Positions 26,390-35,979 of a stretch of DNA of 64,000 bases are shown here, in pieces (the first letter of the stretch is position 1; every line of letters starts with the position of its first letter). The stretch comes from Halobaculum saliterrae (GTDB taxonomy: Archaea; Halobacteriota; Halobacteria; Halobacteriales; Haloferacaceae), in NCBI RefSeq assembly GCF_009831625.1, contig NZ_WUUS01000005.1, positions 124,001-188,000 on the forward strand, written 5' to 3'. Made by a program: the position numbers and the translations under genes. Below the pieces are notes generated by a model that did no database searches, was not told where the DNA came from, and saw only the letters and a list, made by a program, of their open reading frames with translations.

Positions 26390-27271
26390 TCAGTCGGTCG
26401 CGAAGCGAACGCGGACGTCGTCCGGAGAGAGCGCGACGACCCCGTCGCCGTCCTCGCGGACGTCGACCCCGGCGGCGACGAGCGACTCGCTGACCGCGTC
26501 GAGGGCGTCGCCGTCGGGGACGAGTACCTCGAACTCGGCCAGCCCTCGGCCGGACGCAGGTGCGGTGCGTCCGTTCCACGTGTTGAGGCCGACGTGATGA
26601 TGGTAGCCGCCGGCGGCGACGAACAGGGCGTCGCCGCCCAGGCGCTGGCGCACCTCGAACCCCGCGGCGTCGACGTGGAACGCCTCGGCCTCGTCGAGCT
26701 CGGTCACTTCGAGGTGGACGTGGCCGACGGCCGTGCCGGCGGGCGCGGGGTCGCCGGCGGCGTCCGCGTCGCCCGCGCGGTCCGCGAGAAGCGCGTCAAC
26801 GTCGAGCGCCAGCGTGTCCATCCGTACGTCGCCGTCCTCCTCCGGCCACTCCGACCGTGGGCGATCGCGGTACAGTTCGACGCCGTTCCCCTCGGGGTCG
26901 CGCAGATACAGCGCCTCGCTGACGCGGTGATCCGAGGCACCCGTGAGCCGTGTGCCGGCGTCCCGGGCCCGGGCGAGCGCGTCGCCGAGCGCTCCCCGCG
27001 ACGGGAACAGGAAGGCCGTGTGAAACAGCCCCGCCGCGTCCGACGGCCGGGGGCCCGCGTCCGCGTCCTCCTCGAGTGCGAGCAGGTCGGCGGGAGGATC
27101 GTCGCCGGTATCGCCGGCGTCGGCGACGCCGAGAACCGCGCGACCGTCGCCCCGATCGCGAACGCGGAGGCCGACGACGTCGCGGTAGAACGGGAGCACG
27201 TGTTCGAGATCGGAGACGGCGAGCGTGACGCGACCGAGCCGCGTCTCCGCGGGGAGCGAACGGGTTGGCAC
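26390..27271 (-). CDS. Two-domain VOC family protein (glyoxalase/extradiol dioxygenase-like)
   Basis: The 293-residue protein contains two vicinal-oxygen-chelate modules. The first runs from LGRVTLAVSDLEHVLPFYRDVVGL to YLRDPEGNGVELYRDRP. The second begins VGHVHLEVTELDEAEAFH and includes GGYHHHVGLNTW. Metal-ligand His and Glu are present in both halves. This layout resembles catechol-2,3-dioxygenase (CatE/YfiE) proteins, but the substrate is unknown. The start is the GTG at 27271, with a TATA-like ACTATAGT about 25 bases upstream inside a palindrome. Confidence 0.85.
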   Translation of the reverse strand: MPTRSLPAETRLGRVTLAVSDLEHVLPFYRDVVGLRVRDRGDGRAVLGVADAGDTGDDPPADLLALEEDADAGPRPSDAAGLFHTAFLFPSRGALGDALARARDAGTRLTGASDHRVSEALYLRDPEGNGVELYRDRPRSEWPEEDGDVRMDTLALDVDALLADRAGDADAAGDPAPAGTAVGHVHLEVTELDEAEAFHVDAAGFEVRQRLGGDALFVAAGGYHHHVGLNTWNGRTAPASGRGLAEFEVLVPDGDALDAVSESLVAAGVDVREDGDGVVALSPDDVRVRFATD

Positions 27272-27290
27272 GGAGGATCTACTCGGCAGG

Positions 27291-27302
27291 CGACTATAGT
27301 CG
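27291..27302. promoter_or_regulatory. 12-bp palindrome centred on the VOC gene TATA box
   Basis: CGACTATAGTCG is perfectly self-complementary, with TATA at its centre, 20-31 bases before the GTG at 27271. Confidence 0.4.
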
Positions 27303-27378
27303 TGGCGTCGGGGGCGGTTCGATCCGGCGTCGCGACCGGTGCGGCGGTTCACTCCGCCGAGGGTCGCTCCGCCATCGG

Positions 27379-28554
27379 TCACTCCGGAAGCCACGACGCC
27401 CGCTGAGCGAACACCAGCCCGACCAGCAGCACCACGAGGCCGACCGCGGCGGCGCCGAAGACGGCGTCGTACGCGAAGCCGGCGCCGCGAAGCGATCCGA
27501 CGACCGAGGAGCCCGTCGCCTGAACGATCATCATCGACGCGGAGTAGACGGCGTACGCCGACCCGCGGGTCGCGTCCGGCAGCGTGTCGAGGAGGTAGGT
27601 GTCCATCGCCGGGAACAGCGAGTGGATGACGTAGCCGATGACCGCCGAGACGACGAGCAGCGGAACGAGGCCGGAGACGGACACCAGCGCGAACAGGCAG
27701 ACGATGAACGCCGCGAGGACGCTCAACAGGTACGGAACGTGCGGGAACCGGTCGGCGAGCCGCCCCGAGATCAGGAACGCGGGGACGCCGGCGCCGAAGA
27801 CGACGGTGAGTGCGTTGCGCGCGACGTTCGGCGCGAGCCCCTTGTCGAGCATGTACAGCTCGTAGAAGTTGAACACGCCCTGCCAGACGAAGCCCGCGAT
27901 ACCGAGGATGAGCACGCCCGTGAGGACGGTCCGCCACTCCGACCGGGCCGCGCCGAGCAGGTCGCGGTCGCCGGCGCCGGCGTCGGGGAGGTCGGCGGCG
28001 CGGGCGGCGACGAACACCGCGGCGGTGACGGTCGCGGCCGCGACGGCCAGTACCGCGAAGACGGCGCGCCACCCGGCGAACGCCTCGATACCGAGGCCGA
28101 GCGCGACCGTCGCGAACGGCGCGGCGGTGACGGCGGCCAGCTGGCTTGCGGTGCCGTGGATCCCCATCACGCGGCCGACCGTCTCCGGGAACAGCTCCGA
28201 GACCAGCGGGTTGCCCGCGATGAAGTAGACGCCGGAGGCCAGCCCCATGCCGACGGCGGCGATCATCAGCACGTCGACGCCGGGGGCGAACGCCGCGAAC
28301 GTCGACGCCAGCGTGAGGACGACGCCGGCGCCGAGGACGACGTGGTGGCGGGGGACCCGGGTGAGCAGCCATCCGGTCGGGAGCCGAGGGGCGGCGCTGC
28401 CGATCCACACGAGCGTGACGAGCAGGCCCGCGGTCGCCTCGCCGATCCCGAAGGTGTCGATGAACTCCGACAGCAGCGGCGCGAACACGACCCGCGCCAT
28501 ATTGACGAGAAACACTGTTCCGCACAGCGTTCCGAACAGTCGTCCCCGTGACAC
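27379..28554 (-). CDS. Major facilitator superfamily transporter
   Basis: The 391-residue protein has about twelve hydrophobic helices. The loop between helices 2 and 3 reads RLPTGWLLTRVPRHH, a weak form of the MFS motif A, and LADRFPHVPYLL is the matching loop in the second half. The substrate cannot be read from sequence. The start is the GTG at 28554; sequence upstream of it is not membrane-like. It is divergent from the HVO_0758-type gene and precedes the VOC gene on the same strand, about 107 bases apart. Confidence 0.87.
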   Translation of the reverse strand: MSRGRLFGTLCGTVFLVNMARVVFAPLLSEFIDTFGIGEATAGLLVTLVWIGSAAPRLPTGWLLTRVPRHHVVLGAGVVLTLASTFAAFAPGVDVLMIAAVGMGLASGVYFIAGNPLVSELFPETVGRVMGIHGTASQLAAVTAAPFATVALGLGIEAFAGWRAVFAVLAVAAATVTAAVFVAARAADLPDAGAGDRDLLGAARSEWRTVLTGVLILGIAGFVWQGVFNFYELYMLDKGLAPNVARNALTVVFGAGVPAFLISGRLADRFPHVPYLLSVLAAFIVCLFALVSVSGLVPLLVVSAVIGYVIHSLFPAMDTYLLDTLPDATRGSAYAVYSASMMIVQATGSSVVGSLRGAGFAYDAVFGAAAVGLVVLLVGLVFAQRASWLPE

Positions 28555-28687
28555 GGTCGAACGGTTCGAGCGTCGGGGCTCAAGCCTTCCGACTCGCCGC
28601 CGTCGTGGGCACGACTCGCACGCGTCGCCGCACGACGGCGTCGTCCGCAACGCCGTGTTTTTGAGGCTCCCGGGCGAACGGCCGGAC

Positions 28688-28858
28688 GTGAAATCCACAC
28701 GGAAGGGGCTCCGCGAGGGTGAACTGGAGAAGGACAACTACGAACGGCTGGTCTGTGCCGACTGCGGCCAGTCGCTCGCGAGCGAGAACCCGCCGGACGA
28801 GGTGTACACCGTCCGGAGCTGTTCGGAGTGCGGCCGGGAATGGAAGGAACTCCGCTGA
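28688..28858 (+). CDS. HVO_0758 family zinc finger protein
   Basis: This 56-residue protein has Cys pairs at 23/26 (CADC) and 45/48 (CSEC) and the family's N-terminus MKSTRKGLREGELEKDNYERLVC. HVO_0758 is one of several small zinc-finger proteins conserved in haloarchaea; its function is unknown. The start is a GTG at 28688. A T-rich GTTTTTGA lies about 28-34 bases upstream and is the probable promoter. Confidence 0.85.
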   Translation: MKSTRKGLREGELEKDNYERLVCADCGQSLASENPPDEVYTVRSCSECGREWKELR

Positions 28859-28953
28859 CCACGGCGACCCCTGACCGCGACGACGACAGACTGGCCCCTC
28901 CCCGTTCGGTTCTCCACTTCTCGACTCCGACGAGCGGTTCGCTCCCGGTTCCG

Positions 28954-30054
28954 CTACTCGAACACCGCGTCGAACGCCGACGCGCCCAACGGGTCGAACG
29001 TCCCCGCGGCGACGGCCTCGCGGACGTGTTCGACCCGGCTGCAGCCGACGAGCGCCGCGGTCACCGCCGGCGCCGACCGCGCGAAGTTCAGCGCCCGCTG
29101 CGCCGGCGAGTCCCCCGCCAGCCGGGCCTCGACTGACTCGGGGATCGAGCCCTTCCCCGTCAGGTCGCCCTGCCCGAGGCTGGCGGCCGCGAACGCCGAC
29201 AACCCCTCGCGGTGACAGAACTCGAGCGCGCTCACCGGACCGTCCTCGCCGTCGGGATCGTGGCGTTCGCGGGTGAACGCGTCCGCCATCCGGACGTTGA
29301 ACGGGAGCTGTACCGCCCGGAAGCCGTGCTCGTCGAGGCCGGCCCGGTCGGCGGCGGCCTCGGCACGGTCGAGCACCTCCGCCAGGTCGAGGGCGGCGTC
29401 GTGGTCGGCCGGAACCCGGAACGCCTCCCACGTGGCGAGGCCGTACCCGCCGACGTCGCCGGCCGCGCGCCGTCGCTCCAGCGCCTCGAACGCGGCCCCG
29501 AGTTGGTCGTACACGGCCTCGCGGTCGCGAACCGTCAGTTGCGTCTCCGGGTTGTGAACGTAGTAGCAGTCGATCGAGTCGACGGCGAGCGCGTCCAGCG
29601 AGCGGTCGAGCATCGCGTTCAGGAACTCCGGCGCGATGCAGTGGCTCCCCTGGGCGAGGTCCCCAGGGTCGACGAGACCGGTGTCGACGAAGCGCTCGCG
29701 GACGTACTCGCCAGGGTCGTCGGGTCGCTCCCCGTCGAACGGGAGGAAGCCCGCCTTGCTCGCGACGACGACGCGGTCGCGGTCGACGCTCGACTCGCCG
29801 AGCGCCTCACCGACGACGCGCTCGGAGCGCCCGCAGCGGTAGTTGCTCGCGGTGTCGACGAGGTTGATCCCGGCTTCCAGCCCCGCGATCAGCGCCTCGC
29901 GGTAGCGGTCGTCGACGGCGTCGGTCGGATCGCCCAGGTACGTGCCGAGGCCGACGCTGGAGACGACGCCGGGGCCGAACCGGCGGAAGTAGGTGCGACC
30001 GAAGCGGTCGCCGAAGCGGTCGCGGTACGCCCACGTTCCGCTGGAGGTTGCCAT
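28954..30054 (-). CDS. Aldo/keto reductase family protein
   Basis: The 366-residue TIM-barrel protein has the aldo/keto reductase tetrad: Asp and Tyr in NLVDTASNYRCG, Lys in VVASKAGF, and His in DCYYVHNPE. The family reduces aldehydes and ketones with NADPH. It is longer than the usual 320 residues, with extra length in the middle (GLVDPGDLAQGSHCIAPEF). The substrate is unknown. The start is the ATG at 30054. It ends near a gene-poor 95-base gap and lies downstream of the DHH gene on the same strand. Confidence 0.9.
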   Translation of the reverse strand: MATSSGTWAYRDRFGDRFGRTYFRRFGPGVVSSVGLGTYLGDPTDAVDDRYREALIAGLEAGINLVDTASNYRCGRSERVVGEALGESSVDRDRVVVASKAGFLPFDGERPDDPGEYVRERFVDTGLVDPGDLAQGSHCIAPEFLNAMLDRSLDALAVDSIDCYYVHNPETQLTVRDREAVYDQLGAAFEALERRRAAGDVGGYGLATWEAFRVPADHDAALDLAEVLDRAEAAADRAGLDEHGFRAVQLPFNVRMADAFTRERHDPDGEDGPVSALEFCHREGLSAFAAASLGQGDLTGKGSIPESVEARLAGDSPAQRALNFARSAPAVTAALVGCSRVEHVREAVAAGTFDPLGASAFDAVFE

Positions 30055-30132
30055 GTCCGGCCGTGCGTGCCGAGCGAGAAAAGGGCTACCGCTGTCGACG
30101 TCTCGTGGTTACCCGTCCCAGCGGCCCCCCGT

Positions 30133-31299
30133 TCACCGCTCGCCGTCCATCGCGTCGAACAGCCGGTCGATCAGCTCGTCCCGGCCGAGGACGGAGACGG
30201 CCTCGCTCCCGTCGGCGGTGATCTGCGGACCGATCTGACCGCCGCCCATCCGGGCGTGCCCGCCCGCGGAGGCGTCGTTCACGTCGTCGACGGCCGCCTC
30301 CAACGCCCGCCCCATGTGGACGCGGTCGTCGCGCGAGCGCCCCGAGAGGTGGACCGTTCCCTCCCGCTCGCCGAGGACGACCACCGCGGTGACGCCCTCG
30401 AGGCCGACGAGTTCGTCCGCCGCCTGCGGGATGGCGTCTACGTTGGAGACGCGTCCGACGTCGCTGACCGCGAACGAGCCGCGGACCTCGCGGCCGGCGA
30501 TGGCGCGGGCCTTCACGTCCAGCGCCTCGGTGCTGACGGCCGGGTCCGCGATCCGCTCGAGGTTGTCCTCGTCGACGCCGGGTTGGAGGTACGCGGCGGC
30601 GGCGAAGTCGGCGGCGGACGCCCCTCTGGTCAGCCGGTTCGTGTCGGAGATGATTCCGTACAGCAGGCCGGTCGCCGTCCGCGTCGAGAGGGTCGCCCCG
30701 GTCACCTCCGTCTCGTGGGCGTCCGGCGGGATCGGCGTCGCGCCGGTGTCCCGGAAGTACTCCGCGAGGATGCTCGCGGTCGCGCCGTAGTCGGTGCGAA
30801 CGTCGGTGTACGCCTCGCCGCCACCCTCCCCGGGGTGGTGGTCGACGACCGCGAACGGCAGCACGCCGTCCGCGCCCGCGAACCCGCGGGCGGCGTTGTG
30901 GTCGACGAGGACGACCGCCTCGGCGGCCAGATCCGAGACGTGGTCGATCCGGTCCAGTTCGACGTCGAGGACGGTCCGGAACGCACGGTTCTCCTGTCGG
31001 CGTACCTGTCCGGTGTACTGGACGACTGTGTCGGTGTCGACGCTCTCGGCGAGTTCGGCGACGGCGATGCCGGCCGCCATCGCGTCGGCGTCCGGGTTCG
31101 GGTGGAGGAGCACGCTGATCGACTCCCGTCCGGCCAGCAGCGAACGGAACCGCTCGCCCGGCGCTCGACGGAGCCGTCGGTACAGCGCCAACGCGGCGAC
31201 GAGCGCGAGGGCGCCGCCGGCGACCGCGACCACCAGCCGCGGGTTGGCCGCCAGCATGTCCCACCCCGTCTCGATGGTGCGCACGCCCGCCTGTGCCAT
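30133..31299 (-). CDS. Membrane-anchored DHH family phosphoesterase
   Basis: This 388-residue protein has one transmembrane helix near residues 17-38 and then a DHH/DHHA1 phosphoesterase. The motifs are HPNPDADAMAAG, VLVDHNAA, VVDHHPG and, near the C-terminus, ASAGGHARMGGG. Relatives (NrnA, GdpP, RecJ) degrade nano-RNA, cyclic dinucleotides or DNA with Mn2+. The membrane anchor recalls GdpP but there is no PAS or GGDEF domain. I use the ATG at 31299, about 23 bases after a TATA-like TTCATATG. An in-frame ATG at 31323 is the alternative. Confidence 0.87.
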   Translation of the reverse strand: MAQAGVRTIETGWDMLAANPRLVVAVAGGALALVAALALYRRLRRAPGERFRSLLAGRESISVLLHPNPDADAMAAGIAVAELAESVDTDTVVQYTGQVRRQENRAFRTVLDVELDRIDHVSDLAAEAVVLVDHNAARGFAGADGVLPFAVVDHHPGEGGGEAYTDVRTDYGATASILAEYFRDTGATPIPPDAHETEVTGATLSTRTATGLLYGIISDTNRLTRGASAADFAAAAYLQPGVDEDNLERIADPAVSTEALDVKARAIAGREVRGSFAVSDVGRVSNVDAIPQAADELVGLEGVTAVVVLGEREGTVHLSGRSRDDRVHMGRALEAAVDDVNDASAGGHARMGGGQIGPQITADGSEAVSVLGRDELIDRLFDAMDGER

Positions 31300-31340
31300 G
31301 GCGGCGCTATTCGGTCCCGTCATATGAAGGTACCAGTCGC

Positions 31341-32231
31341 TTACTCGCCTCGGTACCCGTCGATAGCCGCTCGATACCCGCTCCGATACGTGGGGTGCGT
31401 GAACTCGTACCCGAGCGTCCGGAGTCGATCGTTCGAACAGCGCTTGCTCGTGCGGACCCGTCGCTCGGCCGCCGTCGAGAGGTCGCCCGCCGCGATCCGC
31501 TCCTCCTTCGTTCGCTTCTCCGGCCGCTCGACGCCACACTCGTCCGCGAGCCAGTCGGCGAACGCCCACTTGTCGGCGGGTTCGTCGTCGACGACGAGGA
31601 CGGCCTCGTCACGCGCGAGGTCCTCATCGAGCAGGAACCGCACCGCGCCCGCGGCGTCGTCGCGGTGGACCATGTTGAGGTACCCCGCGGTCACCGGCCC
31701 CTCCAGATACCGCGCCAGCCGATAGCGGTCCGGACCGTACAGTCCGGCGAACCGAGCGACGCTGCCGTCGATTCCGACCGCCGCCGCCTCCTCACGGGCG
31801 ACGCGCTCGGCCTCGACGAGCACGCGGGTCTTGTCGGTGGTCGGGTCCAGCGGCGTCTCCTCGTCGACCCAGTCGCCGTCGTGGTCGCCGTACACCCCGG
31901 TGCTGGAGGTGTACACGAGTCGATCCGGCGGGGATCCGCGGGCGCCGTACTCGCGGATCACGTTCCGCAACCCCTCGACGTACACCGCGCGGGCGGCGTC
32001 GGCGCCGCGTCCGCCGGAGCTGGCGGCGAAGACGACGGCGTCCGTGTCGGGCAGCGTCGCGAGCGAGTCGGGGTCGGTCGCGTCGGCGGCGACGGCCCTT
32101 GCGCCGACAGCCTCGACGGCGTCCAGTCCGGACTGTGACCGGCGAACGCCGACGACCGTGTGGCCGTCCCCGAGCAGTTGTCCCGCGAGTTCGAGACCGA
32201 CGTAGCCACAGCCGATGACAGTGACGTGCAT
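31341..32231 (-). CDS. NAD(P)-dependent SDR/epimerase-like protein (YeeZ-type)
   Basis: The 296-residue protein has an N-terminal Rossmann motif GCGYVG (residues 7-12) and an extended-SDR core with VYTSSTGVYGDHDG. Compact members of this type are related to YeeZ and to nucleotide-sugar epimerases. The Tyr of YGDHDG is present but the usual YxxxK is degenerate, so catalysis is uncertain. It ends 41 bases before the DHH start on the same strand and could share a transcript. Confidence 0.85.
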   Translation of the reverse strand: MHVTVIGCGYVGLELAGQLLGDGHTVVGVRRSQSGLDAVEAVGARAVAADATDPDSLATLPDTDAVVFAASSGGRGADAARAVYVEGLRNVIREYGARGSPPDRLVYTSSTGVYGDHDGDWVDEETPLDPTTDKTRVLVEAERVAREEAAAVGIDGSVARFAGLYGPDRYRLARYLEGPVTAGYLNMVHRDDAAGAVRFLLDEDLARDEAVLVVDDEPADKWAFADWLADECGVERPEKRTKEERIAAGDLSTAAERRVRTSKRCSNDRLRTLGYEFTHPTYRSGYRAAIDGYRGE

Positions 32232-32255
32232 GGGTGAGGTAGGTCTCGCTGGAGG

Positions 32256-32690
32256 TCAGGGGGTCCGCTCGATCATGAGCGCCTGAATGTCGGCCAACTC
32301 GCCGAGTGTGAGCCGGGTTCGGCCCTCCAGCGCCTGTTGGACCTCCTGACCGGTGAGGTCGGCGTCGATCTCGGCGGCGATCGTGTCCACGTCGAGGATG
32401 GCGGTCACCATCTCCATCATCAGGTGGTCGCGCACCTCGTATGCGATGTCCTCCGCGGGAACGCCCTCGTGGCGTTCGAGGACGGCCGCGGCGTCCGCGA
32501 GGCGGACCGTCGAGAGCCCGTCGGCGTCGCCGGCGGCCATCGCGACGACGACCGACTCGTCGACGCCGACCTCGTCCGCTACCGTGGCCGGGTCCGCGCC
32601 GTCGAGCGCCGCAGCCAACTCCGCCGCGTACGCCTCGATCAGGTCCCTCGATGTCGCCCCGTCCGGATCCGCGAGGGCGTCGTAGAGCAT
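32256..32690 (-). CDS. DUF5791-like small protein
   Basis: This 144-residue acidic helical protein starts MLYDALADPDG and contains VADEVGVDESVVVAMAAGD, which reads like a helix-turn-helix, and then helices around LERHEGVPAEDIAYEVRDHL. It resembles the haloarchaeal family named DUF5791, as far as I remember. A TATA-like GTTTTGCC lies about 28 bases upstream, inside the end of the previous gene, so it probably has its own promoter. The function is unknown. Confidence 0.72.
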   Translation of the reverse strand: MLYDALADPDGATSRDLIEAYAAELAAALDGADPATVADEVGVDESVVVAMAAGDADGLSTVRLADAAAVLERHEGVPAEDIAYEVRDHLMMEMVTAILDVDTIAAEIDADLTGQEVQQALEGRTRLTLGELADIQALMIERTP

Positions 32691-32724
32691 ACCCTCCCTC
32701 CCGGTCCCGACGGCAAAACCGTTG

Positions 32725-35700
32725 TCACTCCCCGTCGGGCGGCGGACAGCCGGGCGCCGCGGTCGCCACCGAGGTTTCGGTCCCGTTCGCAACGGTCGGA
32801 CACGGCCAGCCGGGGGATCGCTCGTCCGCGTTCCCGTCGACGTCGCCGACGCCCGAGGGCCCGGCCGGGACGACGACGACGACCACCGTCCAGGTCCGGA
32901 ACGCGACGCGGTCGCTCCGGCCGAGCCGTTCGGTCGCCCCGTCGCCGTCCACGTCGATCGACACGTTCCGGCCGTCGCGAACGTACCGGAGCCGTCCGGC
33001 GCCGCCGTCGGGGCCACCCACGGGCGCGGTGACCTCGAATCGGGAGTACGCGCCGGCGACTTCCACGTCCCAGACGTTCACCGTCGCGTACCAGTAGCCG
33101 GGGACGGGTGCGACCGGGAGGCCCGCGAGCACCGGCCCGAGCTTACCGTTTCCGTACCGCTCGTGGAGCCGCTCGGTGGCGTCGGTGCCCGCTCGTTTCG
33201 CTGCGGCGCGCAACTCGGCGCGACGTGCCGCACGCGTCTCGTCCACCGTGCCGGCGGTTATCGGGGAAGGGACGACGACGCTGGCGTCGGTCGCCGCGTC
33301 GGCGGTTTCGACGCGCAACCGGAGCGTTAGTCGGTCCCTGTCGGTCTCCTCCCAGTCGTCGCCGCGGGCGGCCGCGGCTCGCGCGACGGCGGCGGCGTAC
33401 GAGCCGTCGACGACCGCCGCCGTCCGCGCTCCCGTCGCCGGCCACCGACGGTTCGCGGCGCGGACCGCGGCGCGCCGGTCGGGACGGGGGAGGTCGGTCC
33501 GCCGTTCGAGCACCGCGAGCGCGCGAGAGTCGACGGCTCGAAGCTCGTCGGCGACCCGCCGGCGGAGGGTCACCCGCGCGCTCTCCTCATCCGATCCCCG
33601 GGTCGGACTCGCGTTCGTCGCCGCGGCCGTCCGGTTCGCGGCGACGAGCGCGCGCCCCGCCTCCGGAAGCGACGCGGTACGTCGTGCGGGGAGCGCGGCG
33701 TCAGTGACCGTGTCCGCGGCGTCGCCGGTGGGGACCGCGAACAGGTTCGTGTTGCGCGCGACGAGCGGATGGACGGGCTCACCGGGCGACACCGACGCGA
33801 CGTGATCGGCCTCGACAGCCGTGACTGGGAGATACCCCGGAGTTCCCCGCGGGGTGAACACCACCTCGCCGGCCCGCCACCGTCCCGCTGGCGCCGGTTC
33901 CGGCTCGGTCGCGTCGGCCGCGACCCGTGCGAGTTCGTCGATCCGTCCGTCGGCGCTCCCCCGTACCTGCCGGATCTGATCGAGGTATGCGTCGTTGCGC
34001 GCGGCCGAGCCGTCGGCCCGAGCGTCGAGTTCCGCGAGCACGGCGTCGACGTACGCCGCCCTGGCGGCCACCCGTGCCCGGTCGGCGGCGCCGTCGTAGG
34101 TCTCCGGCGCGTCGACGAGTGCCTCCCGCTGCTGTCTGATCGCCGCGGCCAGCTGTCGGGCCGCGTTCGCCTCGCCGGCGGCGACCTCGGAGCGCGGGAC
34201 ACGGACCGAAACGGCCCGGATCCGCTCGCGGAGGGCCGCCACGTCTCGGTACACCCACTGCGTGAGGACGTCCGGTCTGTCACCGTGAAGGATAGCATGG
34301 TCGGTTGTCACGTCTCGTTGAGTCCCGGCAGTCGCGACCGATCGGACCGACGCCCGTGCCTGCCGATCGACGGCTCCCGAGGGCAGCAGTTCGGCTCTCG
34401 CTGTCGCCGGGACGTCGGCGAGGTTCGGCCCGTCGACGGCGCCGCCACGGGCGAACACCGGCTCGGTCGGTCGTGCGGGGCCGGTTGAGGGGGCATGCTC
34501 GACTGAGACCGTGATCCGGACCTCGTACCGGTCGGTCCACGTCGTCGTCGTCGTCCGGAGGGTGCCGTTGGCCATCCATCGGCGCGTTACACGGTGTCTG
34601 ACGGCGACGGTCCGTCGCTCGTCAGCGACCGATCGAGGGGTCGACGCGGAGTTCGATTTCCGACCGACGATGACGATCCGCTCGTCGGTTCGTTCCGAGA
34701 GCAGCGTCCAGCCGGGGGCGGGCGGAGACGCGGGTGGTCGCCGTGATCGGCCGACCGGATCCACAGTCACTCGCCGGGTCGCCTCTACTCGGTAGGCGCC
34801 ACGAACCACGGCGTCGAAGCCGCGGGGGGAGTCGTCGTCGATGAACTCGAGGAAGGCCCGATCCGCGGTGGCGTTCACGCCGACGCGGAAGTCGTCGCCG
34901 CCGGTCCCGGAAGCGCCGTCGTTCGGGGCCCATCGATAGTCGTCCGTTGCCGCCGCCGAAGAAGCTTCATCGGCGCTCACACCGGCAGCCGACGTGCTCG
35001 CGTCGAGGACACGACCGGTCCACGACGGACCGCTCTCCATCGCCGGCGTGAGCAGGTCCCGTGCGCCCACGCGGCCGGTCGCCCTGATCAGCGCGGCCCG
35101 GCCAGCCGGGTCGCTGTGGCCGTACGTCGCACCCTGCGCGCGCAACGCTGCGGCGTTCGTCGACAGTTCCACGTGGCGAGCGGCGAGCACGTTCGAGATC
35201 GGCGCGCCGAGGTACTGTGCGGTGCCGCGAGCCTGCGCGACCGACCACAGGCGCCACGTGAGCGCACGGCCCAGTCCCGGCCCCTCGAGGGGTGAGCGGT
35301 TAAGTCGCGCTTCGTATGCAACAGTGCGGTCGTGCATCGCGAGGACGGGGACGGCCACCGCGACGGTGTAGTTCACCCGGCGGGTCGCGACAGTGTCCCC
35401 CCCGCGGGTCGCTGTGAGCGTCACGTTCCGGACGGTGACGCGCATCGCCGTTCCATTCGCGAGCGGCGCGACCGAGACGCGTTCGATGGCGGCGCGCGTG
35501 TCGTTCTGCGACTCGACCGCCGGGAGCGACGCGGTCGCCGTCACTCCGCCGGCGTCGGTCCGCGCGTCGGCCAGTGCGTCGGCGGCCGCCATCGAGATCC
35601 GCAATCGGAGCGTGTCGCGGAACGGTCGATCGGGGTCGAGCGCACGTCCCGCCGTCGTGTTTGCGGGCGCCGTTACGGGGTTGAGGGCCGCCTCACGCGC

Positions 35701-35979
35701 CGCGGCGGCCGCCGCAGTCCGGACCGCGGGTCTACCGACCGATTCAGCCCGATCGAGCGCGTCGTCCGCGGCGGTGTCGACGACGACCGGACCGCGGACC
35801 GCGAGCGTGTTCGCGTAGACGACGCTCCCGAGTAGGAGCACGACGCCGATCAACGCGAAGGGGACCAGCGCCCTGTCGCCGTCTCCGCCTCCGGCTCCGC
35901 CGGACGCGCCGAACCCGCAGGACCCGGACGATCTGGCGATCCCGATGAGCGCGGCCGTCGGGCCGTTCCGAGCACTCAT
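32725..35979 (-). CDS. Large pilus-cluster protein (DUF7286-like), one N-terminal helix
   Basis: The 1084-residue protein has one hydrophobic segment near residues 40-60 (RALVPFALIGVVLLLGSVVYANT), like the N-terminal helix of pilin-type proteins, and then a very long extracellular part. That part has many N-x-S/T sites and coiled stretches (RLRRRVADELRAVDSRAL). It is rich in Arg and Ala and has no enzymatic motif. Its ATG overlaps the previous stop by four bases (ATGA). It is the last of a four-gene run. I infer a structural or tip component of the appendage or channel. Confidence 0.75.
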   Translation of the reverse strand: MSARNGPTAALIGIARSSGSCGFGASGGAGGGDGDRALVPFALIGVVLLLGSVVYANTLAVRGPVVVDTAADDALDRAESVGRPAVRTAAAAAAREAALNPVTAPANTTAGRALDPDRPFRDTLRLRISMAAADALADARTDAGGVTATASLPAVESQNDTRAAIERVSVAPLANGTAMRVTVRNVTLTATRGGDTVATRRVNYTVAVAVPVLAMHDRTVAYEARLNRSPLEGPGLGRALTWRLWSVAQARGTAQYLGAPISNVLAARHVELSTNAAALRAQGATYGHSDPAGRAALIRATGRVGARDLLTPAMESGPSWTGRVLDASTSAAGVSADEASSAAATDDYRWAPNDGASGTGGDDFRVGVNATADRAFLEFIDDDSPRGFDAVVRGAYRVEATRRVTVDPVGRSRRPPASPPAPGWTLLSERTDERIVIVGRKSNSASTPRSVADERRTVAVRHRVTRRWMANGTLRTTTTTWTDRYEVRITVSVEHAPSTGPARPTEPVFARGGAVDGPNLADVPATARAELLPSGAVDRQARASVRSVATAGTQRDVTTDHAILHGDRPDVLTQWVYRDVAALRERIRAVSVRVPRSEVAAGEANAARQLAAAIRQQREALVDAPETYDGAADRARVAARAAYVDAVLAELDARADGSAARNDAYLDQIRQVRGSADGRIDELARVAADATEPEPAPAGRWRAGEVVFTPRGTPGYLPVTAVEADHVASVSPGEPVHPLVARNTNLFAVPTGDAADTVTDAALPARRTASLPEAGRALVAANRTAAATNASPTRGSDEESARVTLRRRVADELRAVDSRALAVLERRTDLPRPDRRAAVRAANRRWPATGARTAAVVDGSYAAAVARAAAARGDDWEETDRDRLTLRLRVETADAATDASVVVPSPITAGTVDETRAARRAELRAAAKRAGTDATERLHERYGNGKLGPVLAGLPVAPVPGYWYATVNVWDVEVAGAYSRFEVTAPVGGPDGGAGRLRYVRDGRNVSIDVDGDGATERLGRSDRVAFRTWTVVVVVVPAGPSGVGDVDGNADERSPGWPCPTVANGTETSVATAAPGCPPPDGE